15,543 nucleotides of DNA, from positions 1 through 15,543 of the forward strand of contig JAISDP010000173.1 of the NCBI GenBank assembly GCA_031264715.1, in the 5' to 3' direction. Each line of letters opens with the position of its first letter. Positions within the stretch are counted from its first letter, which is position 1. A program made the position numbers and the translations under genes. The notes under the pieces are model-generated. The model saw nothing but the letters and a program-made list of their open reading frames with translations. It was not told the DNA's origin and searched no databases. This document shows positions 1 to 6,716 of the stretch, one piece after another. The stretch comes from Bacteroidales bacterium (GTDB lineage Bacteria; Bacteroidota; Bacteroidia; Bacteroidales; UBA4181).

Positions 1-114
1 ATGTCCGAAGACAAGGACAAGTGCCTCGAAGCAGGATGTGCCGATTATATCAGCAAACCGATTGACATGGGCGACCTTTTTACCAAAATAGCGAAATTCC
101 TGCCGGGCGAATAA
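1..114 (+). CDS. C-terminal end of a response-regulator receiver domain (partial)
   Basis: The reading frame is open from the window edge to a TAA at 112-114 and encodes 37 residues. They contain a Cys-Leu-Glu-Ala-Gly-Cys-Ala-Asp-Tyr-Ile-Ser-Lys-Pro-Ile run. This is the end of a CheY-like receiver: the Lys-Pro after beta-strand 5 (codons 19-20) carries the conserved lysine that contacts the phosphoaspartate, and the last helix follows. The protein stops directly after the receiver, with no output domain. That fits the C-terminal receiver of a hybrid histidine kinase or a stand-alone receiver protein. The ATG at base 1 is an internal codon, not the start, because the phosphoacceptor Asp and the first four strands lie outside the window. 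Which partner kinase or domain precedes it cannot be seen. Confidence 0.85.
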   Translation: MSEDKDKCLEAGCADYISKPIDMGDLFTKIAKFLPGE

Positions 115-155
115 CAATACCGTGAAGGCGCAATGCGCATGGGATGTTTCGACTG

Positions 156-339
156 ATCGAAGCGTAACGTTGCTCTGCATCGAAGCGTAACGTTGCTCTG
201 CATCGAAGTGCAACGTTGCTCTGCATCGAAGCGCAACGTTACTCTGCATCGAAGCGTAACGTTGCTCTGCATCGAAGCGCAACGTTGCTCTGCATCGAAG
301 CGTAACGTTGCTCTGCATCGAAGAGCAACGTTGCTCTGC
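156..339. repeat. Tandem array of eight 23-bp units
   Basis: Eight head-to-tail units of exactly 23 bp start at 156, 179, 202, 225, 248, 271, 294 and 317. Every unit starts ATCGAAG and has AACGTT near its middle. All but the fourth end AACGTTGCTCTGC; the fourth has one change (AACGTTACTCTGC). Most variation falls in the three bases before AACGTT (CGT, TGC, CGC, AGC). The last unit contains a perfect 16-bp palindrome, AGAGCAACGTTGCTCT (322-337). There are no spacers, so this is not a CRISPR array. The period is not a multiple of three, so open frames across it on both strands are artefacts of repetition. Function unknown; a protein-binding array or an expandable minisatellite would both fit. 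Confidence 0.9.
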
Positions 340-368
340 ACGCATCTGAAAAACTGTTACATTACATC

Positions 369-620
369 TTATTTAGGGAACTCCTAAAAACTTCCTTAAT
401 AAGGTAATAAGGTTAATAATGAGGATGATAACTTATAGCCCTACTGAGGTTGTTTTGTTATAGGAATCAGGTTAAAAATAAGGTCTTTTTTTGAGGGAAC
501 AACCTCATTCTCACCTTATTTTGAAACAAAACAACCTCAGTAGGAGCATAACAATCCAAATACAATAACCTTATTACATCATTTTAAGAAAGCTGAGTTT
601 TGAGGAGTTCGCTAAAATAA
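369..620. repeat. MITE-like long imperfect inverted repeat (~250 bp)
   Basis: The whole stretch folds back on itself. The outer arms 369-391 and 597-620 are near-perfect reverse complements. Next come 405-415 with 566-576 (11 bp exact), then 440-458 with 526-544 (19 bp exact, CCTACTGAGGTTGTTTTGT), then 475-484 with 513-522 (10 bp exact). At the tip, TGAGG (492-496) pairs with CCTCA (503-507). I see no open frame that uses it and no clear target-site duplication. This is the architecture of a non-autonomous MITE or of a degenerate insertion-sequence remnant. A large structured RNA is the alternative. Confidence 0.75.
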
Positions 621-632
621 TAAAGAAGGAAC

Positions 633-924
633 GGCCCTATAACGAATTGTATGGGTAAAAAGGAGAGATACGCGGTATCAGTTTGCATTAATGACTTGAA
701 AAGTCATCATTTTCATAACCGGAGGTCATTGACCTCCGGGAAAAGATATGTACGGATAGCTGCCTGTAAGGCAGGACAGACATGCCTGAAAACATATTTC
801 GACAGCGTCCTGTCCTCCGGACAGCGGAAAGTAGTATTCCGGTTTCCGCAGGTCAATGACCTGCGGTTACGAAAATTGAATCCTTCCAGGATTTTGAATT
901 ACCCACACAAAACGTTATAGAACC
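633..924. mobile_element. Non-autonomous element: 26-bp inverted ends, 8-bp target duplication, six internal hairpins
   Basis: Bases 633-658 and 899-924 are inverted repeats matching at 21 of 26 positions, and both ends begin 5'-GG. The element is flanked by an exact 8-bp direct repeat, GAAGGAAC, at 625-632 and 925-932, which reads as a target-site duplication. Between the ends lie six short hairpins, each with a three-base loop: 691-707 (7-bp stem), 719-739 (9), 760-774 (6), 810-824 (6), 846-866 (9) and 879-893 (6). A further stem pairs 744-751 with 792-799. No transposase is present. Eight-base duplications with GG-starting ends occur in several families (for example ISL3, IS1595, IS6), so the mobilising enzyme cannot be named. 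An 89-codon open frame (651-920) starts and stops inside the two inverted ends and looks incidental. Confidence 0.8.
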
Positions 925-1042
925 GAAGGAACTGTTAATTTTTATTTCCCGATGATTGGGAATCCGTTATCAAAATATTTTTCTTGTTTTTCCGTGGAGA
1001 GAGAACCTGTTTCGAAGTAATTTTAATATCTTTGCCATTTCA

Positions 1043-1074
1043 TTTTTGTAAGGTAATGGTCTGGGTTACCTTTG
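1043..1074 (+). promoter_or_regulatory. Bacteroidetes-type promoter of the SpoIIE-like phosphatase gene
   Basis: A TTTTTG at 1043-1048 (-33 element) is followed, after 18 bases, by TACCTTTG at 1067-1074, an exact match to the Bacteroidetes -7 consensus TAnnTTTG. Transcription would start near 1080, only about a dozen bases before the ATG at 1093. A weaker second match, TATCTTTG at 1027-1034, has no good -33 partner. Confidence 0.65.
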
Positions 1075-1083
1075 CAAAGGTAA
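1050..1083. promoter_or_regulatory. Perfect 18-bp palindrome overlapping the -7 box, plus a third half-site
   Basis: TTACCTTTGCAAAGGTAA at 1066-1083 is its own reverse complement and covers the -7 element and the presumed start of transcription. A further direct copy of its right arm, AAGGTAA, lies at 1050-1056 between the -33 and -7 boxes. Three half-sites across one promoter suggest an operator for a dimeric repressor. The palindrome is partly a by-product of the -7 consensus, so function is inferred. Confidence 0.4.
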
Positions 1084-1092
1084 TTATCATTC

Positions 1093-2283
1093 ATGATCGC
1101 AGTGGTCGACGTTTTCTCAAGTTTCATGTTTAACCGGTTTTTCATTGGATTCTCCGAGGTATTTACCGATCGTCAGCCCGGTGACGTCAACCCGGTAGAG
1201 ATATTTTACCAATCAAAGCTGGCGGGTCTGGAAACACGGGTTACTGTTTTAATCATAGCGCTTGCGCTGGTGAGCATTGTTGCCGTGACTATTTTCCTTT
1301 TATACCAAAAAAATTGGAAATCTCAAAGTTTGTTGATGCAAAAAAATGAAGAAATAGAGAAACAGCAACGTTCAAACGATGAGATCATGCAAATGCTGGA
1401 GCAGAAAAAACGTGAGATTGAACAGCAAAGTTTTGAACTTTACGAAACAAGTACGGAACTGAAATGGCAAACCGAGAATGCACTGCGCCTGTACGATGAG
1501 GTGGAACAGCAGAAACAGGAAATGACCGACAGCATAGTGTATGCCAAACGAATACAGACCGTGTTGTTGCCTGAACGGACATTTATCAATGAGATATTAA
1601 ACGATTATTTTGTACTGTTCCAACCTCGCGACATCGTGAGCGGCGATTTTTACTGGGTAAGCGCAAAAACGGGAAAAACAGTGGTAGCTGTGGCCGATTG
1701 TACCGGACACGGGGTGCCGGGCGCTTTCATGAGCATCATGGGGATCACTTTTCTGAACGCGATTGTGCAACCTGACAATCTGCATGCCGACATCATCCTG
1801 AACCTGTTGCGCAAACAGGTGATCAAGGCTTTGAAGCAAACCGGCAAAGACCTGGAAAACAAGGACGGGATGGATATGGCCCTGTGTATCATCGACTGGG
1901 AAAATGCACGGATTGAATATGCCGGAGCCAATATACCGTTGATTCTGCTGCGCAGTACGCCAACATCGCCCGATGAATTGATTGAAGTGTGCGCCGACCG
2001 GATGCCCATCGGGATATATGCAACAGCAACCAGGCCGTTCACACGACATTCCGTGCCGATCATGTCCGGCGATTCCATCTATATGTTTTCCGACGGCTAT
2101 TGCGATCAGTTTGGCGGCGAAGACCTCAAGAAATTCAAAAAAAAGAACCTGAAAAAACTCCTTTCGGAAATCCATACATTAAGCATGACCGAACAAAAGA
2201 AAAGACTGAAACAGAACCTGGATCATTGGCGGGGCGACCTGCCCCAGGTAGATGACATTTTGATGCTGGGCATTAAAATATAA
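1093..2283 (+). CDS. Membrane-anchored SpoIIE/PP2C-type serine phosphatase
   Basis: The protein has 396 residues. The order is an N-terminal segment with no domain I recognise (1-50), one membrane helix (about 51-71), a long Gln/Glu-rich coiled coil (about 80-150) and a SpoIIE-like PPM phosphatase domain (about 165-396). Metal-binding motifs are visible: SGDFYW (Asp185), ADCTGHGVPGAF (Asp202), FSDG (Asp334) and VDDI (Asp387-Asp388). Proteins of this type dephosphorylate anti-sigma-factor antagonists or similar phosphoserine partners in the cytoplasm. Many Bacteroidetes relatives carry TPR repeats or a sensor before the helix; here there is almost nothing, so the input signal is unclear. The ATG at 1093 sits just behind a good promoter; an internal ATG at 1126 is possible. 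No anti-sigma kinase or STAS antagonist is in the window. The ammonia-lyase gene follows on the same strand after 139 bp. Confidence 0.88.
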   Translation: MIAVVDVFSSFMFNRFFIGFSEVFTDRQPGDVNPVEIFYQSKLAGLETRVTVLIIALALVSIVAVTIFLLYQKNWKSQSLLMQKNEEIEKQQRSNDEIMQMLEQKKREIEQQSFELYETSTELKWQTENALRLYDEVEQQKQEMTDSIVYAKRIQTVLLPERTFINEILNDYFVLFQPRDIVSGDFYWVSAKTGKTVVAVADCTGHGVPGAFMSIMGITFLNAIVQPDNLHADIILNLLRKQVIKALKQTGKDLENKDGMDMALCIIDWENARIEYAGANIPLILLRSTPTSPDELIEVCADRMPIGIYATATRPFTRHSVPIMSGDSIYMFSDGYCDQFGGEDLKKFKKKNLKKLLSEIHTLSMTEQKKRLKQNLDHWRGDLPQVDDILMLGIKI

Positions 2284-2422
2284 GGATCATAAAAAAATCA
2301 CTTGCCCGACTAAAATTTATGTGATTTACCTTGTTAGCGAATTGTATCATATATTACCGAAATGCAAGACATTACTGTTTAGTCAGTCGGTAGTGAAAAA
2401 ATATAAATATAAATATACGGAT

Positions 2423-3940
2423 ATGGTCACATTACAGGCCGGAACAATCAACATTCCGGATGTGGAACAATTGTTGTATCACGGACAAAAACTTTCCCTC
2501 GACGGGCAATCAATGAAAAACGTGGAGGATTGTCATCGTTTTCTTGAAAGCTTTGCACGCGATAAGGTGATTTACGGCATCAATACCGGTTTTGGACCCA
2601 TGGCGCAATACCGGGTGGACGATGTGCAGCAGTTGCAATATAATCTGATCCGGAGCCATGCGGCCGGTACGGGAAAAGTATTGCCGCCGGTGTATGTAAA
2701 AGCGGCCATGATTGCACGGATTGCCTCGTTGCTCCGGGCGCGTTCGGGCATACACTCTTCGGTGATCGAACTGCTTGCCGAACTGGTAAACCGCGACATC
2801 TATCCTGTAATTTTCGAACATGGCGGAGTGGGCGCCAGCGGCGATCTCGTGCAATTAGCGCATCTTGCACTGTGTCTGATCGGCGAGGGCGAAGTCGTTT
2901 ACCGGGGAAGCGTATTGCCTGCCGGTACTGTCTTCGAAAAGGAAGGATTGCAACCCGTTTCGATGCATATCAGGGAAGGATTGGCGCTGATCAACGGAAC
3001 CTCCGTGATGACAGGCATAGGTATTGTCAACGTACTGAAAGGGCACAGGCTGTTGAGGTGGGCAATGAAGGCATCGGCAGCTATTTGCGAAATTGTAGGC
3101 TCATTTGACGACCATTTTTCCGACGAGTTGAACCGGATGAAACCGCACCGGGGACAGATGCATATTGCAACGGCCATGCAGCGGCAAACCGAAGGCAGCC
3201 AGCGGATACGAAGCCGCCGCGATCATTTCTACAATGGCAACCGGCAAAACATCTTTACGGATAAAGTACAGGAATACTACTCCATACGTTGCGTGCCGCA
3301 AATACTGGGGCCGGTGTACGACACACTGCAAAATGCAGCGGAAATACTTACCGCAGAGCTTAATTCGGTAAACGATAACCCGGTAATCGATCCTCAAAGC
3401 GGGAACGTGTACCACGGCGGAAATTTCCACGGCGATTACGTAGCTTTCGAAATGGACAAGGTGAAAATAGCCGTGACCAAGCTCGCCATGTTAGCCGAAC
3501 GCCAGTTGAACTACCTGATGCACGACCGCATCAACAATCTGTTGCCGGCTTTCGTGAACCTCGGAAAACCCGGGCTGAATTACGGTATGCAGGCAGTACA
3601 GTTTACGGCAACATCCACCACTGCCGAATGTCAAACGCTGGCCAACCCGATGTACATACACAGCATCCCCAACAATAACGACAACCAGGATATCGTAAGC
3701 ATGGGCACCAATGCGGCCAACATTGCCCGGACGGTGATCGAAAACGCATTCCAGGTAGTAGCTATCGAACTGATGGCTATTGCGCAGGCGATTGATTTCC
3801 TGGAGATCCGGGAACAATTATCGCCGAAGTTGCAGGAAATGTACCGGCAAATACGTGCATTATCGCCTGCTTTTGTAGAAGACCGGCCCAAGTACGCGGA
3901 AATACAAAAGATAACGGAATTTTTGCAGGAAAACGGGTAG
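2423..3940 (+). CDS. Aromatic amino acid ammonia-lyase, probably tyrosine ammonia-lyase
   Basis: This MIO-dependent lyase of the HAL/PAL/TAL family probably converts L-tyrosine to p-coumarate and ammonia in the cytoplasm. Numbering from the ATG at 2423 (505 residues): catalytic Tyr51 in YGINTGFGP, His79 in RSHAAGTG, the MIO-forming Ala-Ser-Gly at 138-140 in HGGVGASGDLVQLAHL, and the YSIRCVPQ block near 286-293. Gln422 in NNNDNQDIVSMG stands where histidine ammonia-lyases have a catalytic Glu (Glu414 in Pseudomonas putida HutH), which argues against histidine as substrate. From memory, long blocks match Flavobacterium johnsoniae tyrosine ammonia-lyase almost word for word. The frame is open further upstream to a GTG at 2321, but those 34 extra residues are not conserved in the family, so 2423 is preferred. 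No other aryl-polyene or flexirubin gene is nearby. Phenylalanine as substrate remains possible. Confidence 0.9.
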   Translation: MVTLQAGTINIPDVEQLLYHGQKLSLDGQSMKNVEDCHRFLESFARDKVIYGINTGFGPMAQYRVDDVQQLQYNLIRSHAAGTGKVLPPVYVKAAMIARIASLLRARSGIHSSVIELLAELVNRDIYPVIFEHGGVGASGDLVQLAHLALCLIGEGEVVYRGSVLPAGTVFEKEGLQPVSMHIREGLALINGTSVMTGIGIVNVLKGHRLLRWAMKASAAICEIVGSFDDHFSDELNRMKPHRGQMHIATAMQRQTEGSQRIRSRRDHFYNGNRQNIFTDKVQEYYSIRCVPQILGPVYDTLQNAAEILTAELNSVNDNPVIDPQSGNVYHGGNFHGDYVAFEMDKVKIAVTKLAMLAERQLNYLMHDRINNLLPAFVNLGKPGLNYGMQAVQFTATSTTAECQTLANPMYIHSIPNNNDNQDIVSMGTNAANIARTVIENAFQVVAIELMAIAQAIDFLEIREQLSPKLQEMYRQIRALSPAFVEDRPKYAEIQKITEFLQENG

Positions 3941-4006
3941 AACCGCAAGCAGTGTGCAGATTCTGATGTGTTATCAGAGACGCATAAAATGTTATAAAAC
4001 CAAATA

Positions 4007-4035
4007 AAAATGGGGGGTGAACCACCCCCCATTTT
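4007..4035. terminator. Bidirectional hairpin terminator between convergent genes
   Basis: AAAATGGGGGGTG (4007-4019) pairs perfectly over 13 bp with 4023-4035 around the 3-base loop AAC. Six G-C pairs form the core, and the A/T ends give a T run on either strand. It lies 66 bp after the ammonia-lyase stop codon and 29 bp after the end of the convergent lipoprotein gene, so it can serve both transcripts. Confidence 0.85.
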
Positions 4036-4064
4036 ATAATGATCCTATTTTAATACTGTTCGTA

Positions 4065-4976
4065 TTATTTTGCCTTGAAAAACCAGATGAACCATTCGTC
4101 ATCTACCACAAATCCAATGATCAATTCATTTTCGGTTAATTTTAGAATATTGTAAGTACTTATTTCTCTCTCACCTTCAAGATTTATGTCCTCCAAATCG
4201 CCGCCTTCCCAATGCCAGGGCGACCACAGAAACGGTGTTTGACTGATGTTGGAAAGCGTCCTGTTTTTAATATCGAGCGCAAACTTATCGGTTGTGGTTG
4301 TTCCTTCATCTTCGGCCGATGCTTTCACCAGTAATGTGAAATCCGAGCTTCCTTGAAATTTGAATGTCATTTCATTGTATAACGCTCCGAACCATCCTTC
4401 CATGTCGTCTTCATCAATTTCATCCCAACCCTCAAAATACTCTTCCCAAAATTCATCATCTTTATCGTTCCAAAAACTGGGTTTTGTCATATCATCAAGA
4501 TCAATATCATCCTCTTCAAGCGCTTCCCATACCCAGTCGCCGCCAGCCCATACATACCAGTTTGTCATCTCGGTTGCCCACACCCACGTTTTACCTGCGC
4601 CGTTGGCTCCTGCCAGAAGCGCCCAGTAGGGGTCGACCGCCATCGTTAATGTGGTAACACTTACCTCATTTGGGGTTTTCTTTTCACCATTTATGGTGTT
4701 TTCAATGAAGGTAACCGTATAGGTTCCCGTAAACGGAACGACGATCGTATCCTTTGCGCGGGTTGATGTACCCAGCGGATGTTCCCAATACGATGTACCC
4801 GTTCCGTTGTTGATCATTACGATCCGGTTGGTTCCGGCAGCCTTGTTGCCGTTTGCATCAATCGTGTAAACCTCGATGGCTTCGGGCTTTTCTTCATCTG
4901 CCGGGCTATCATCATCCTTACACGATACACACAATGCCATGAGGGCGCTACATCCAAAAAACAAAAACTTTTTCAT
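4065..4976 (-). CDS. Surface lipoprotein, probable glycan-binding protein of the SusC/D operon
   Basis: A 303-residue lipoprotein: signal peptide ending in a lipobox-like Leu-Cys-Val-Ser-Cys, with Cys19 as the acylated residue. Lys-Asp-Asp-Asp follows, matching the Bacteroidetes lipoprotein export signal that sends proteins to the outer face of the outer membrane. Residues 30-115 look like an Ig/PKD-type beta sandwich (the KDTIVVPFTGTYTVTF strand pair). From LLAGANGAGKTWVW (120-133) onward it resembles the C-terminal domain of PKD-bearing SusE/F-position proteins, ending in the NILKLTENELIIGF strand. It has 17 tryptophans, and residues 151-194 contain 22 Asp/Glu out of 44. As the last gene after SusC and SusD (37-bp gap) it most likely holds glycan at the surface. 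The fold assignment comes from memory of the family; the ligand is unknown. Confidence 0.7.
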   Translation of the reverse strand: MKKFLFFGCSALMALCVSCKDDDSPADEEKPEAIEVYTIDANGNKAAGTNRIVMINNGTGTSYWEHPLGTSTRAKDTIVVPFTGTYTVTFIENTINGEKKTPNEVSVTTLTMAVDPYWALLAGANGAGKTWVWATEMTNWYVWAGGDWVWEALEEDDIDLDDMTKPSFWNDKDDEFWEEYFEGWDEIDEDDMEGWFGALYNEMTFKFQGSSDFTLLVKASAEDEGTTTTDKFALDIKNRTLSNISQTPFLWSPWHWEGGDLEDINLEGEREISTYNILKLTENELIIGFVVDDEWFIWFFKAK

Positions 4977-5013
4977 ATTATTTCGATTTTTAATTTATTG
5001 ATTATTATAAGAA

Positions 5014-6705
5014 TTATTTTATTGAATACATATTTTCAGCTCCTGACGGCCAGCCGGGCGATTGTACCAGGACGCCGTTCGACAGAGCGATCTGCTGTTG
5101 CGGGATTTGCAGGAATCCACCCGTTTCTGAACGAAATTCCACTGTGACAGTCCCCGCCACCTTGTTGTTCATCACCTGTATGTTTTGCTGATTTTGCGTG
5201 ATGAGGCGTTCGTCGTGCCAGCGGAGCAGGTCGTAATAGCGCACGCCTTCGAAAGCCAGTTCGTAATGCCGTTCCTGTTTGATATTGTCGAGGGTTGGAG
5301 CTACCGAAGGCAGGCCTGCGCGGTTTCTCACCCTGTCGAGATACTCCTGGGCGTGTGTGCTGCCCAGTTCCGCACCCATCAGCAGGATGTCGGCAAAACG
5401 GATCAGTACCAGGTCCTGGGTATTGTTCAGCATGAAATCGTTAACGGCATTGTACCAGAGAACGCTGTAATTCATCGGGTTTCCATCATCGTCGACAATG
5501 TTGATGGGCATGTATTTTTTCTGCCAGTATCCGGTTTCTTCCATTTGCCTGTCGCCGCCCCATGTGAAGCCTGCAATCTCGTTTTTATCGTTTACGTTCA
5601 GGATGCTGGCCTTTTTCCTGATATCGTCATTTGGCCAGTCGTCCCACAGTTTGGAGTTTACAGGTGCAAATCCCCAACCTTCGCCGTAAGGCAGCGTTTT
5701 CTTATAGTCCTGAACGCGAAGGCCAAAGTAGCAGTTGATCACGTTCGAATATCCGCCGCCATTCTCCCAATCATCCCAGTTTCCCAGCGCCGAGTGTTTT
5801 TCAGCAAATACGGTTTCGATATTATCCCCGTCTTCGCCAATCCAGTCCAAATTGTTGTCCTTTGCGTACTTGTACACATCGGAGGCTAATGCGTAAGGCC
5901 AAAGGTTCCTGAAATCGGGCGTCAGGCCATGGCCGCTATTGGCCACACAGTCGTCCACCCAGCCAATCACGTCGTTTTTCGAAACCGAACCGCCATCAGG
6001 CAGAGGAAGTGATTCTTTTGTGTAATATCCCGTGTAGAACAGGAATGTACGCGCCATTAATCCCTCGGCAGCCCATTTGGTGGCATGTCCCAACTCTGTT
6101 TTGGGTATATCCTGGAATATGTCGGAGGAAAAATGCTCGATGGCAAATTTCAAATCCGCGCCAATCTGTGCAAATATCCGGTCGGCAGGCGTCCTGGGGA
6201 TATTCTGGGGCACGGGTTCCAAAACCAGCGGTACGGCGCCGAATAAACGCGCCAGATCGAAATAGAAATACGCCCGCATGAACCGCGTTTCGCTTTCGAT
6301 TTTTGCGCGCTGTGTGTCGTCTGTCCATGCAATCTGTTCCAAACTTTGGAGAAGGGAGTTGCAGCGGTATACTCCCCTGTAATAGCGATGCCAGGCTCCG
6401 CTGAACATGTTTTCGTTCACTTTTTTGAACCGGCAAACGGCCTGTATGTGGGAGTTATCGGTGCCGCCACCGCCAAAACGGTCGTCGGACATCACTTCGC
6501 CAAGCAGGAACGGGGTTTGCGACTTATCTATTGCAGCCATAGCGGCATAGATGGCCGTCAACGACTGGTCGGCGTCTTTGGGAGTGAGCGGAAAGTTCGA
6601 ATCGTCCTTTTTTGTGTAGCTTTCCGTATCCAGGAAGCTGTCGCTGCAAGCGCCCAACAGGACAACCATCCATAACAGGAATGTATATTTTACAATCTTT
6701 TTCAT
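5014..6705 (-). CDS. susD: SusD/RagB-family outer-membrane glycan-binding lipoprotein
   Basis: The protein has 563 residues, normal for the family. The signal peptide ends in the lipobox Leu-Gly-Ala-Cys with acylated Cys20, then SDSFLDTES, the usual start of mature SusD proteins. Family blocks are in order: GEVMSDDRFGG (about 69-79), AWHRYYRGVYRCNSLLQSL (about 104-122) and ETRFMRAYFYFDLARLFG (about 139-156) from the TPR-like helices, then DRVRNRAGLP and YELAFEGVRYYDLLRWHDER near the C-terminus. SusD proteins form the lid over a SusC barrel and deliver glycan to it; the gene follows SusC after only 11 bp. Sequence does not reveal the glycan, and susD is used here as a family label, not as an ortholog of the starch protein. 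Confidence 0.95.
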   Translation of the reverse strand: MKKIVKYTFLLWMVVLLGACSDSFLDTESYTKKDDSNFPLTPKDADQSLTAIYAAMAAIDKSQTPFLLGEVMSDDRFGGGGTDNSHIQAVCRFKKVNENMFSGAWHRYYRGVYRCNSLLQSLEQIAWTDDTQRAKIESETRFMRAYFYFDLARLFGAVPLVLEPVPQNIPRTPADRIFAQIGADLKFAIEHFSSDIFQDIPKTELGHATKWAAEGLMARTFLFYTGYYTKESLPLPDGGSVSKNDVIGWVDDCVANSGHGLTPDFRNLWPYALASDVYKYAKDNNLDWIGEDGDNIETVFAEKHSALGNWDDWENGGGYSNVINCYFGLRVQDYKKTLPYGEGWGFAPVNSKLWDDWPNDDIRKKASILNVNDKNEIAGFTWGGDRQMEETGYWQKKYMPINIVDDDGNPMNYSVLWYNAVNDFMLNNTQDLVLIRFADILLMGAELGSTHAQEYLDRVRNRAGLPSVAPTLDNIKQERHYELAFEGVRYYDLLRWHDERLITQNQQNIQVMNNKVAGTVTVEFRSETGGFLQIPQQQIALSNGVLVQSPGWPSGAENMYSIK

Positions 6706-6716
6706 ATGATGATCGT

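Noticed and set aside
156..339. CRISPR array
   Set aside because: The 23-bp units follow each other directly with no unique spacers, and no cas gene is in the window.
45..387. Small proteins in open frames across the tandem repeats on both strands
   Set aside because: The frames exist only because the 23-bp unit contains no stop codon in those readings; their products are simple repeats of the DNA period.
651..920. An 89-codon gene inside the six-hairpin element
   Set aside because: Its start and stop lie within the inverted ends, the hairpins fall in different reading frames, and no protein family is recognisable. I treat it as incidental to the element, though many identical copies elsewhere could change that.
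1597..2175. A 192-codon open frame on the - strand
   Set aside because: It is antisense to the phosphatase domain, whose motifs are clear, and shows no domain of its own.
2321..2422. Longer N-terminus of the ammonia-lyase from the GTG at 2321
   Set aside because: The 34 extra residues are Lys/Tyr-rich and not part of the family; family similarity begins after the ATG at 2423.
2425..3940. Histidine ammonia-lyase (hutH)
   Set aside because: The catalytic Glu position holds Gln422, the sequence around it matches tyrosine ammonia-lyases, and no other hut gene is adjacent.
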